A DNA stretch of 64,000 bases from Prinia subflava (lineage: Eukaryota; Chordata; Aves; Passeriformes; Cisticolidae), in NCBI RefSeq assembly GCF_021018805.1, contig NC_086257.1, forward strand, positions 20,187,193 to 20,251,192. The letters run 5' to 3'. Positions 25,552 through 36,460 of this stretch are shown piece by piece. Position numbers and translations under genes: made by a program. Numbering within the stretch: position 1 is the stretch's first letter; each line of letters begins with the position of its first letter. The notes below the pieces were generated by a model. It was not told where the DNA came from and did no database searches. It saw nothing but the letters and a program-made list of their open reading frames with translations.

Positions 25552-25580
25552 TAATAATAATAATAATAATAATAATAATT
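25552..25580. repeat. (AAT)n microsatellite, about 9 units
   Basis: This is a pure trinucleotide run of about 29 bases, the longest perfect microsatellite in the window and the one most likely to be polymorphic. It falls inside a chance 176-codon open frame (25496-26026, +), where it translates to a poly-Asn stretch. That frame has no other feature of a real protein. Confidence 0.93.
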
Positions 25581-26784
25581 TCCATAGAAAACAAAAATGT
25601 TTACTGGATCAATATTCACTTGACGACAACAGCCTTTCTGTGGTAATGCCCATGTGCTTTCCCAAGAAATCTTCTAGGGAACACCAAACTAACACCACAT
25701 CCCTAAGGAAACATCACCTACTGCAGCACAAAGAGAGATCCACCCCTGGTGCTGACACCCGTGTTCAAAATCCTTTTGAACTGTTTAAGAACAACTTGTA
25801 CAAGGTCACGTCTGTCACAGCCCTCAGTGTGTTCACAGCCTGGCATTATCTCCGTGTAAGGAGGGAAACAAAGCAGAGGTGTCACTTCAGAGCTGTGTTT
25901 AACCACGGAAAGGTTTCTTCTCAAGGCTGCAATTACCACACGAAGCCCAGATCATCATCTTTTAGCACTAATGATAATTTTCAGAGGGGTCACGGACTAA
26001 GAAAAAAGAACTTTACCTGGAATTAGGTCTAAGAACTCTTAATTTTAGGCAAATCTCTTCCTAGACACGGCTCTCATCTTGAAAGCACAATAACTGCACG
26101 GGACAGGAAGCACACATTTTCTTCCTTGGAAGTAAAACGCTTGATTTGCTTCTATTCCTCTTGTGTTTCTTTTTACAAGTACGAAATGGACAGAGACAAA
26201 GCATGTAAGATACAAATCTAACCCAGCCACGATCCATATTGAGGATAAAGTGTGCAAACCCTCAGCAGTCAGTCTTCATGAGCTCAAGAGATGAGCCAGT
26301 GTCAACTCGTGTGCAGTGACAAGGGACCTCAGCCCATCCTCCCAGGTTGCCAGGCAACTGTTCCTGTATCCTTGGCTGTATTCATCAGCCATTAAGCACC
26401 ATCAGGCTCCTTTTCTTTCTCCCTCACACGGGCTCCCACTCTCGGAGAAGGATGAAGGGGAGGGGGAAGTTAAACACGACTTTCTTTCCAAGCAGAAGCA
26501 ACATTCTGAGTTTTAACAGCTGATCAGTTTTAGCCAATTCACACAACTCAGGTAATTGCTTTGTAGTGAAAGGTACAGCTTGATTGAGGGGTATGGCTGT
26601 ATTGGGAAGGGGGTTCTGTTCAAAACTGACATTAATGGACAGTTAATATTATTAGACAATGATGATCTCATGCTGACAGTACCAAAGTGCCCTTTCAATT
26701 TGCATAACAATAAAGCAACAGATGGTAAGTTTTTTAAACCCAGAAGAATGGCATTCAAGATAAGGAAGTGCTGTTCTAAACTGT

Positions 26785-26814
26785 ATAAATAAAAATAAAT
26801 AAAATAAATAAAAA
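26785..26814. repeat. (AAAT)n-like low-complexity run
   Basis: Imperfect AAAT/AAAAT units cover about 30 bases. It is short and interrupted, and probably only weakly variable. Confidence 0.8.
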
Positions 26815-27999
26815 CCAAATGATCTCAAAAGCAGAAATGTGCTGTTTTTAACTTATTCCAGGGAAACAAAGCAATTCTTGAACCACTGGAGGCACTGATC
26901 CAGTTGTCTCTGTGCCATTCTCAAGCCACAGGTCCCAGTCCAGTGGCAGGACAGTCCTGCAGCCCCAGCAGAGTGGGCAGTGCAGATGAAGGTGAAGGCT
27001 CTCCTCTAGCCCCAGGCTGGGTTCAGCCACAGCAGCTCTCCCTCAGCCCCTCACACAGCAGCACAAGTGTCCCCAGAGGCACAGGGCAAGTGCCAGGGCC
27101 GCGCTGAGGACAGAGGGGAGGACACAGCACTTTCAGCTGGAGTCCACTCCGGTATCACCTTCTGCTGCCAGCAAATAACCAACAATTACTGAATCTGATT
27201 TGGTTCTAGAAGTATCTGACACTTGAGGGCAAATCCTGGACCTCTAAACCAATTAGAGAAGTGAACAAGCTTTGACAGTGAATATTTCCCATTTATTGTG
27301 CTCCTGGGACGTGGGTCCATGGCTTGTGTCAGTGTCACAACCCCAATGCTGGGATGGCAGGTGGCTCCTGTGATCTCTACCTGCATTGGTTAAATCTGGG
27401 GCAAGTTTTGTTGAAAATCAATCTTTTTGAGTACAGCAACCTCAGTGGTGCCTTCCTCCACAGTCACAGCAGGGCACTGAGAACCAAAAAGTTCCAAACA
27501 CTGAAAATTACCCGTTCTGAGTGATTTCAATGAGTAAACAAGACATGCTAAACACTCAAATGAGGTACAACCACGATAAAGCACTCTTAGTTGAGATTCA
27601 GAATACTTAGCTGTACTCACAGGTAACTAACTATTCATAAAGTTTTTTAAAATTCTTTTCTGCAATGATTTTACAAACAAAACAAGCTTGCCACAGCAAG
27701 TTAAACAATTCTGGAGGAGAAAGGCTAAAAATATGCAGTTAGAGGATACATTTTCCATATACATGAGAAATCAAAGCATATACATATATAATGAAAGCTG
27801 TAGAGTGCTGAAAATTAGTCTCTGTTTTGGCTCTTACTTTCCTATGGATATTTAATTACCCCTTCATCATTTTCACTGCCTTGCTCCCTATACCAGGAGT
27901 ATGGTACCATGAAAGGAAAATTAGGAGGAAGAAAAATGTGACTTAACCATTCTACCCATTTTGTTTGCATCTGAGCTCCCGACATACAGAAGCTCAGAG

Positions 28000-28250
28000 C
28001 TGCAACTTGATTTTCAATTATTTATACTTTGTTGCCTTTTTAATTTCATCTTTTCCATTCAATTAGAATGATCTCTCCTTCATATGCATATTCAATTTTC
28101 AGACAAAACCAGACAGTTGCCAAGGCAGTATGTAAGACACATAAGCATTCATGCCACTGTCATTTCTTTTAATTACTGAAGCCATACCCAAATTACTGGC
28201 TTATGCTTACACTTTATTTTGACTAAATTTTAAGTTTTGCAACTTAACTC
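28000..28250. promoter_or_regulatory. Possible conserved noncoding element
   Basis: This is AT-rich unique sequence with many homeodomain-like TAAT/ATTA cores and a composite CATATGCATATTCAA at 28082-28096 that resembles paired POU half-sites. It has no repeat character, no CpG enrichment and no open frame of note. Such blocks are often deeply conserved enhancers near developmental genes, but conservation cannot be judged from one sequence. Confidence 0.25.
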
Positions 28251-29167
28251 CTTAAAAATACTTTCTTCATTCTGAGCACGATATCCTCACATTTCTTCCA
28301 AGTTGAAGAACAACCATGATGAGAAGAAAAGTTAGAAGAGGTTTTTTCATTTACCTTAAAGCCAAGATGGGATCAGCTTTGTAGAGACACTGTCACGAAG
28401 GCATATTTTCAATCTGGCCTCTACGCTGATTCTCTGCAAAAGAGGAATATATCCCACTTTATAATACCACTCATTGAAACAGAAAACTGATTATTTGCAA
28501 TGATACAAATTGTAAATAGAAATAGAAGATGCATTTTCCTGACACAGCAGCAAAATAGAACATATTTTGAAGCATGATGGTACTTAGGAAATATTTTTTC
28601 TTACTTAGAGAAACAAAATATCTGCCTAAAATGGTAAAATCAATGTCCTTGTATCCAGCAAGGTCTGTTTCATTAAGCAGTTGACTCCTCAGCAGGGAAT
28701 TTGTGGTGGCACTTCAGCTATATCACAAAACACTGGACAATAAACAATTGCTTTTGTTATCCATCAGTAAACAGGAAGTATTTTTTATTACAAAAAGAAA
28801 CAACACTGATCATTTCAAATTTTTTTTGGTATTTCCCAGTACCAACCTCATTATCACCCATATAAATCTCCCTCCTTCTTTAATGAAATTCAGTTGTCAA
28901 TGTGTTCCTTCCTCAAGCAAAGCAAGGTGGTTCAGTACATATTTAAACAGTCTCTGTGCATTTCACTGAAATTCAGTTGTAATCAAGGCTTATTATAAAG
29001 ATTCCACAGATTGCTCCACTAATAAGCTTCCACTGCTGCACTCCATAAATTATAAAACAAAGGGGGGAAAAGGACCAATAGCAACCAAGTTTTGTCATAA
29101 CTTTCTGTAAACACAACCATATCAGTAAAGAAGTAATTAATAAAATAAAAATAAAAAGAGAAATGCA

Positions 29168-29273
29168 CCGTGGCTGTTTAAGGAAAGACTGTGGCACTCA
29201 GTGCCATGGTCTGGTTCACTCAGTAGTGCTGGTGGACCTCGAGGTCTTTTCCAACCTCATTGATTCTGTGACT
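29168..29273 (+). mobile_element. CR1 LINE 3' end fragment, distinct subfamily
   Basis: This plus-strand fragment carries a different CR1 tail from the others: 'ccgtggctgtttaagg' near 29169, 'gtggcactcagtgccatgg' near 29191, 'gacctcgaggtcttttcc' near 29234 and 'caacctcattgattctgtg' near 29252. The end is the 8-bp tail repeat. Only about 105 bases remain, with no coding part. The difference from the 'ggttggaagggacc' type tails shows that more than one CR1 lineage inserted here. Relative to the version I remember, a stretch of roughly a dozen bases around 29215-29235 appears deleted. Confidence 0.87.
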
Positions 29274-30938
29274 TCTTTTCAATGTCCACAATGCAGAACC
29301 CACCCAGCTCCTCCATTACTCCATTGTGGAGACCACAACCAGCATTAATCCAAACAAACAAATAATACACTGAATTAACAGCAGTTCCATCTCCCAGAAA
29401 CTTGGCTTTAATATAAATTTTACTGATTTTACATTTAAAGCAGGAATAGCAATGTTAGGCTGGCATGCTTAGAGCTTTGTACAGTCAAGCAAAACTAAGA
29501 GAAAAATACCAGTCCTAAAGAAAATTCATGTTTTGCCCTTCAAAAACCCAGCCCTCTCTTGACAAAGGCAGTTGAAAACGAACTGCAGCAAAGCAGCAAA
29601 AATTTAAACTGAAGGATAGATTTACTGGGCTCCAAAAATCACATTTCCTTGACAATCATAAACACAATGCTATACAATTTTTGTGCAAAACAGCACCTCT
29701 AGACTATAGAGACCCTGTAAGTAGATGTTATATTCATGGTCTGACTGGGCAAGACAAAAGGAAGCTGAAAAGAACAACAAAAAAACCCCAGTCTTTTCCC
29801 TGGACCAGAAAAAAAAAACTTACTTGCTCACAGGTCTCAGATAAAAGCTTCACGTTACAACATTTTATCTTTTTTACAGTTTTACTGCTCAAAAGATGAA
29901 CTATGAGATTAAATCCAACTTTCTATTAAGCTCCAGAGACAGTCACATGCCATGCAACTCATAAGACTTCAGAGTTTGGACACAGTAGTAGATATTGAAT
30001 ATATGAGGGAAGCATTTCAAAAAGGCATTAACACTAATAGGGCTTACATATGTGTATCAAGGGAAGAATAGCTGCTAAGTTATGACACTACTCAGTCCTG
30101 ACCCAGAGGTACAGAAAGAAGCTGTCTGTGTAATTCCACTGAATTCTGAGAGAGTCTCCTAAATTCACTCACTTAGAAGACTGATTTTTTTTTTTTTTAA
30201 AGCATTTACTGGGGAGGAAAAGAAGGAAGGGGAAAAAAAGTTAAATCATACACTAATGAAACATGGTTGTGTTTTACCAGTTTAAGAAACAAGTGCAGAG
30301 GCAAATTTAGCAGACACAGAATGGGGGTTATTTTGTTTATTTAGTGGAAAACCAGTGGGGGGAAAAAACCCCACAGTGAACAATTCCACAAAACATTGAC
30401 AGATTATGGTTTTGTCCTGTCTCTCACTTTTAGACATGCAGAACATTTTAAGTTTTTCTGTCACCCTGACTAATAAATGCAGGCTCTCACACCCCTACAC
30501 CTCCTAGATATACAGCTAAAAAGGAGCAAACCAATTTGTTGACACAGTAGCAACAAGATTCAGGATCAGGGAACTGAAAATATACGGTCATGTTTCAGTT
30601 CCAGCAGCCAGAGCCATTTATTTCATTAGTGACCACCTTCCTTGGCAGTAATGACTGTGTTCATCATATACTTAGAAAGTTTTGTCCATGTCACCTATAT
30701 ATAACTGTTATGCAGCTAGCAAAGGTACAGATAATGACTCTGAAGTAATTTCAGCAGGGAAGCCTGAGGAAAAAAATTCTTGTACACAAAACCCAAAGAA
30801 ATTATTCTCTCCTCAACCCAGTTGACATGTGAGAAGATAAGTATTTCTTGCTAGGAGAGAATATTGCAAATTAGAGCAGAAATCCCATTTCACTTAAAGC
30901 TGTAATTCCTGTGCTTCACATGAGGCTCAGAATTCAGT
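29274..30938. other. Noncoding block
   Basis: No gene, RNA gene or transposon is recognised. A poly-T run lies near 30186-30199. Open frames do not exceed 72 codons. Confidence 0.55.
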
Positions 30939-30968
30939 GGGTGGAGAGGGCAGGGAGAGGAGGGAGGG
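30939..30968 (+). other. Canonical G-quadruplex motif
   Basis: Five runs of GGG lie at 30939, 30948, 30953, 30962 and 30966 with loops of 6, 2, 6 and 1 bases. This fits the G3+N1-7 rule with one spare run. The G-rich strand is plus, and all but two of the bases (T at 30942 and C at 30951) are purine. It lies in otherwise AT-rich DNA. Formation in the cell is not shown by sequence. Confidence 0.7.
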
Positions 30969-31299
30969 ATACAAGGATACAACAGCTCTTGGATTAGACG
31001 CTGCCACTTTCGATCCATCACCACATTTTCTCAGATTATGAAAATGAATTTTTCCCAGTAGTACATTTTATGCTTGACAGATTACAGATCGGTTTACACA
31101 TTCACAATTGGAGCACTCGGATTTTACAAAGGTTCAGGTCTTTTGAGACCAGCATTTGTTATATGGTTTGACATGAGTCAAGAGAAACATTCTATGAGAC
31201 AATGCCAGAGACAATTTCTGGCAATGAAATGGGTGAAGTCACAAACTCCTTAATGATCTCTGCAGCCAGCCTGAATTTAACACATTCTCTTTGACTTTA

Positions 31300-31560
31300 C
31301 AGCTGGCTCAGAAAGGTCATTAGACTATTATATCTACTGTTATGTAGAGCAGCACTATACACATGTAAAGTTTCTATAGCAACACTTTCTTAATTCACTC
31401 TTTAAGCAAAACACCAATTAGCTTTTTATTATAGCCAATTAAAAAAATCTGCACACTAATTGACAACCTCTCTACACAGAATTTAAGCTTATGCAGAAGA
31501 AAATTGCAGTAAAAAATTTTTATGGTAATAGCTTACTTCCTATTCTGCCCTCTTAAGAGA
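31300..31560. promoter_or_regulatory. Possible conserved noncoding element
   Basis: This is unique AT-rich DNA with repeated AATTA/TAATT cores (near 31391, 31417, 31435 and 31458) and no low-complexity run longer than a few bases. The density of homeodomain-like cores in otherwise complex sequence is typical of conserved enhancers. The evidence is compositional only. Confidence 0.22.
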
Positions 31561-32665
31561 ACAGTAAATTATTCAGTATTGGGGCTGAACATTTATTTTC
31601 CAATCTAAACCATTTAGACACAGAAGTAGCCTATCCTGATAGGCCTTAAATCTGTAGAGAGCCTGAAGATTACAGGTTTCAAAAAGGCATCAGAAATGTA
31701 ATCAGCTGACTTATTTCTGCATTGCAGGGAACTGGGCACTGGCCCCTGCACCTGGACATCATGCAAGAGGCAGCCAGCAAAGTGGGTCTCTTTCAGAGTA
31801 GCCAAGCATCTTGAGCCAAGGGAGAAAGATGGCAAAAGAAACAGTACCAAAAGTCATATTTAGAAGGGCAGAAAAGACATTTTCATTTCCTTCTTAGTAC
31901 TTAAGTGTTGGTTTTCTCAGATGTCTCCTGCACAGCTGGTGATGACAGCTTCTTTGTATGTCGCTTCGAGTAGCAAATATCAAGACATATTAGTCAGAAA
32001 CCACTCAGTGAACACAATATAAAAGGGAACACAACAGAATGAAGAGTATCAGGAGAAATAATCAACAACAGAAGTTAAATCATCGTTTCTTACAAGATTT
32101 TCTGCAGGAAGCTGAATAAAAAACCATTGTTCCCCTTACAGTTCTTCCATGTGAGGTGTTGGGATTCATCTTACTAATAAATAAATAAATACACACAGAA
32201 TGAGGTGGCAGATGGCTCCTCTGACAAGCTCGGCATGCCCCAATCAAGAATTAATGGTACTTGAGGTATCTGTAGGTCTGCTGATTCCTAAGGACACACT
32301 ACAGAAACTGCTCCAATTCTCACCATCTTATTTACACCCACTGTCCTACAGTGCAGTATTAACACAGAAACCTGAGGCATCTCCTAAGTTATGTGGGGAA
32401 ACCAAAAGAGTTTCCCTTGAAAGGCTGACAAACAGAAAGAGGGGTTAGAGTGCTCTTTCAAACCTACCACTGCAGAGGAGAGGTCAAGGTATCCACCCAC
32501 GTGAAGGAAATCACTGTGTGTAACCTTGGAGTTGCAGCATGCAACAGGTCTGGATACACACCAGGCTCTGCAGTACTCGGGGACACCAGAGAGAAGGGAC
32601 AAGAGTCAAGCAGCAGAGTTACAGCCTTTTATTCTCAGGTCTTCAGCAAGGTAAACTCCCAAATT

Positions 32666-32689
32666 CATTTCCTGAATTCCCAGGAAATG
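32666..32689. repeat. Small perfect inverted repeat (9-bp arms)
   Basis: CATTTCCTG at 32666-32674 pairs exactly with CAGGAAATG at 32681-32689 around a 6-nt loop AATTCC. The same 9-mer also occurs inside the outer stem of the large foldback at 52541-52673. This is probably coincidence, since no flanking similarity continues. Confidence 0.65.
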
Positions 32690-32758
32690 GGAGCATTTTC
32701 AAGTTCCAAGCCTTCCAAGTGCCCCCTGTCAGACGCAGAGCTCTGCCTTCTGCAGGGA

Positions 32759-32783
32759 CACTGTCTTGGTCCAAGACACAGTG
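32759..32783. repeat. Tight imperfect palindrome
   Basis: The core TGTCTTGG-T-CCAAGACA is perfect with 8-bp arms around a single T. The outer CACTG/CAGTG pairs extend it across a 2-nt bulge, for 25 bases in total. As DNA it is a near-perfect dyad of the kind bound by dimeric factors. No gene context helps assign a role. Confidence 0.65.
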
Positions 32784-33031
32784 CACAATGCTGAACACAG
32801 GACAGGCACCAAATCAAACTCATGTCATTGTTTCCTGTCCCAAGACTGAAGATTTCTCCTCTAGCAAACCCTTGTGACCAGCACCTCACCAAAATATGGT
32901 GAGTTCACCCACTCCTGCAGTGAACTCCTCTGCCCTCCAAGGAAGGAGAGCAACCCATGGCCCAAAACAAGACCTGCCAGTCACAGTGATGCAGAAGTGA
33001 ATACTTGACAGTACCAGAGCAACCAGGTAAG

Positions 33032-33062
33032 CTTTTTTCTTCTCCTTTTTTTTTTCCCCCCC
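33032..33062. repeat. Pure pyrimidine run, 31 nt
   Basis: This is uninterrupted C/T sequence including T10 and C7 segments. It directly follows a consensus-like 5' splice site string CAGGTAAGC at 33024-33032. No upstream exon was found, so the donor match is treated as chance. Confidence 0.85.
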
Positions 33063-36000
33063 ATTTTTAAACGCTTTCTGCAGGGGCATCTCAAGCCATT
33101 TAATATTTCAGCCCGTCAGTCCACCCTGCCAGTTAAATATTACACACACACCGAGGGCATTCAAGGAGAAGGTTTAGGGCAAAGTTCAAAGGCAGCTGGC
33201 ACTTATTGGATCCCCTTCAGCTGCTTTCCAGGAATGCACATTCCCAGGATCAGAAAGGCTCCAGCTGGTGACAGTCACTTTTCAAATCCATCAGCAGCAG
33301 GTATCTCTTTCCTGCTGTCTCCCCTGCTCTGCTCTCTGCCCGGGCAGCCTACTGTGAGAGGCACGTCCATGTGGCCAGGGAGCTGGAGTGTGATGTGAAA
33401 ACCCTCCAGGGAGTGCAACAACAGAGATCATTGCTGGCACTCTCAGCCCTGCCAAGAAAACACCTTCAGTGGCCTAAAATATGAACCCAAGCCAGCTGTG
33501 CAGCCATCCCAGCCTTTGTAAGAGCAGACTGTTCACAAATCAAGAAGATCAGGCAGGTAGAAGCTTCTCCCTCATATTTCCTGTTAATAGGATCAGCGTT
33601 CAAAGTGTCTTCATTAAAAGAGCAATTTGTACATCCAGCTGCAGGTAAGGACACAGAGCTACGTTCCACTTTAAGACCCCAGGAAAAACCAATTTTTTCT
33701 TGGATTGACTTTTTTTTTACTGTTTTGCAGGAGAGCTGACTGCAATTAAACTGTCTTTGTCTAAGTATAAAAGCTCATTTCTGTTATTTCCAAGAAGTAA
33801 TGGGCTGGCTTTGTTGCTCTTGTAAATTACTCACCCACTGTTACGATCTACCATAGAACTAAAGCAAATTAAAACAATAGCCAAGGCATCACTGGGAGCA
33901 AAGATTTTCAACAGTTTTGAAAGATCCTTTTTGACTCCTTTCATTTACTTTTCTGCTTTTGAGACACATAAAACACAGAAGCATGATTGCAGTAAATTTT
34001 GATAACTACCATAGATTTCTCCCACTCTCTCAATGAAGGAAAGTATTTCAGAAAAACCTTACATCCAAATTTATCTTTTCAATTTCTGCACAATCCCATG
34101 TTGGCAATAATATGCACCCGTTACACTGGATGATGAAAAGAAGAATTTAAAGGAAACCATAATTTTCCTGCAACATTTTCCAACCTCTGCAAAGAGGACT
34201 TTCGCAATCTCAAGTCTGGACATAGAACCTGAAAGCAAAATACTGCACAAAAGACAATTTTCTGTCTTCACAACTTGGTAAAGAAAGAAAAGTATCAACT
34301 TTATGACCTGCTGCTCTTCAGTAATCTGAAATGACTACCCTCAAACCTAAGAAAATGCAGTTCTAGTACTATTTTTAATAATATTTCTATATAATACATT
34401 ATATATGTTTGTTTATAGAAAATGTTATTTATTATATTAATGTTTGAAGTAACTGAAATGTTATCCAAATAATGCTAATCACTGCTCTAACTCTTGGTAT
34501 TTTATTAAAGATGTAGAGCAAGATCTCTGACTTGCAATCAGATTAAATACTTAATACAGAAAGGATCTCCTTCCCTTATGCTTTCACAGCTTTATTTACT
34601 AGAAGACTGAAAGTTAGTGGTAGTGTCAATAATATTTATAAAGCTCTAACCCTAAACTCCCAATTGCCCCATCTGTAAGCTCTGAAATAGGAACTCTGTG
34701 TAAACAGAACAAGTGAATATTATGATCACCATCAAGTTCTTGAGCCATGGCATGAAAGAAAAATTATTGTGTCTTTCTAACTTTCACAAGGTCTCATGGA
34801 ACTCACACTTTTTTAATCAGGCAAAATAAAAAAAATACATTGAATCTTCAGTCCTGCTACTGAAAACAGCCAGCTCATATCTAAAGGATATAATACATTG
34901 TTTTCTATTTTATCATTTTAAAATTAATTTTAAAGACCTTAACAGATGCTAGATTGAGCTGGAAAAGAAGGAAGCATGTCCAAAGATCTCACCATCTCAC
35001 AGTCAGGAAATTCTGGCCAATTAAAACAGAAACAAACACTGAAGAAAATACAATTAAATGGCTTCTATGGAGGAATAACACTATTAAAACAACCCAGTCT
35101 ATCTCCCTCTTCCTATTTCTTTCACCCAAACCTTCCAGACAGCATCTAGACACAGCAGTTCTCACATCTTATATTAGGGGTGGAGCAGCATATATTTGCA
35201 TTATATGCACAAGAAGAATCAATAGGTGCAATTGAGATCTCAGGCACAGTTTGATGAGTTCACTGCTCTGAGTAGTGCCAGGGGACAGCTGGAACAAAGG
35301 AGAAAAGTCAGTGCTCCCACCAACCCTGGAGCACCTGCAGCACCTCTGGGGTCACCCAAGGGATGGAGAGAGAAGAGCCACGACATGGGGAGAAACTTAT
35401 GTCGGCCTTCTGCTTTGTCTTTGAGATAAGAACTCCAACAGTTTGCCTTTATACATTCAGATAAAAATAACTGAATATCTACCACTCAAATTAAAGGACA
35501 CAGATGGCTGCTTTGAACTGAGAGTTACAAAGTGCCCTAAGAACAAGCAGAAAGCTGTACCTTTGTTGGGTGGAAGGAGCTGTTATCCACCTTCCCTGCT
35601 CCTAATGGGATTCCCTGGGGATCCTTTTCATCACTTTGAAAAGGTCAGGCTTTGTCTCCAAGTGCCTCTTGTCAATGTTAAAGCCACATTCAGCTCTCAG
35701 ATACCGAGATAAAAGAAGTATCTGCTGGCTTAGACCACCACAGGCTGAGAAGAAGCCCCACTGCAGTGTTTCAAAGCAGCAACTGCATAACACAGGATGA
35801 CCAAGGGAAGGAAACATTCTGCAGGAGAACAAAATACCTTGATATACTCAGTGACACATTTCACTTTCAGCCTGGTCCAAAATGCACCAAAGTTTGCAGA
35901 ACTTCTGTTGATTTTAACGGGTTTGGGAATATGTCCCCTACATCCCCTGAAATTATATCAGGAAAGGAGTATCAGTTTATCAGGTTTAGTGGGCACACAC

Positions 36001-36279
36001 AACACATTTTATCTTCAAGCTTCTCTGCTTTAAGGACAAGGAAGGTTCACATGCTCAGGGAATTCAGACACAAGAAATAAAGCAAATGAGAGGGAATGTA
36101 GATTTCTCAGTGGGAGAATAAAACAACAGGTTCATCTTCAAAAGGGTTTGTATTTTCTCCCTTAGCATAAATAAAAAAAATACAGATAATATACATTGTA
36201 TTTTTATTTGTATTCTCATCAAATTCATCCCAGTTGGAAAAGAAGGTATGTCTCTCTATATAAATAGATTAAATCATAA

Positions 36280-36460
36280 AAAGTAGCAAAAAGTCAATTT
36301 CCAGGCTTTATAACTATTTTCATCTAATAAGTCGTATTTTGCGACTGCTAAGATCTAGACCTCACCAAAACCAGGTTTATATAGCATGATTATAGATAAT
36401 CATCTGCCAGCGTTTTTATTAAATTCCTTATATCAGCAGACTTCATAAACTGGAAACTAT
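36280..36460. promoter_or_regulatory. Possible regulatory block with dyad sites
   Basis: This contains a perfect dyad ATGATTAT-AG-ATAATCAT at 36386-36403 (8-bp arms) and a second dyad AGTCG...CGACT near 36332-36348, set in unique AT-rich sequence with further TAAT cores. The first dyad carries inverted homeodomain/POU-like cores and could bind a dimer. There is no repeat similarity. Function is inferred from motif form only. Confidence 0.25.

Larger units (their letters stand above)
25581..29167. other. Noncoding block
   Basis: No exon or RNA gene is recognised. An A/T-rich (AAAT)n-like run lies at 26785-26814. A GC-rich but CpG-poor pocket lies at about 26880-27125, with overlapping frames of 60-67 codons. 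The AT-rich stretch 28000-28250 is listed separately as a possible conserved element. Confidence 0.55.

Noticed and set aside
25496..26026. 176-codon frame with a poly-Asn stretch
   Set aside because: The Asn run is the (AAT)n microsatellite. The rest has no domain features.
33018..33062. Consensus 5' splice site CAGGTAAGC followed by a pyrimidine tract
   Set aside because: No convincing upstream acceptor or coding frame ends there, and similar donor strings occur elsewhere (for example near 16973 and 60355).
34388..34405. 8-bp AT-only palindrome
   Set aside because: It consists entirely of A and T apart from one C in the loop and lies in a low-complexity AT stretch, where such dyads are expected by chance.
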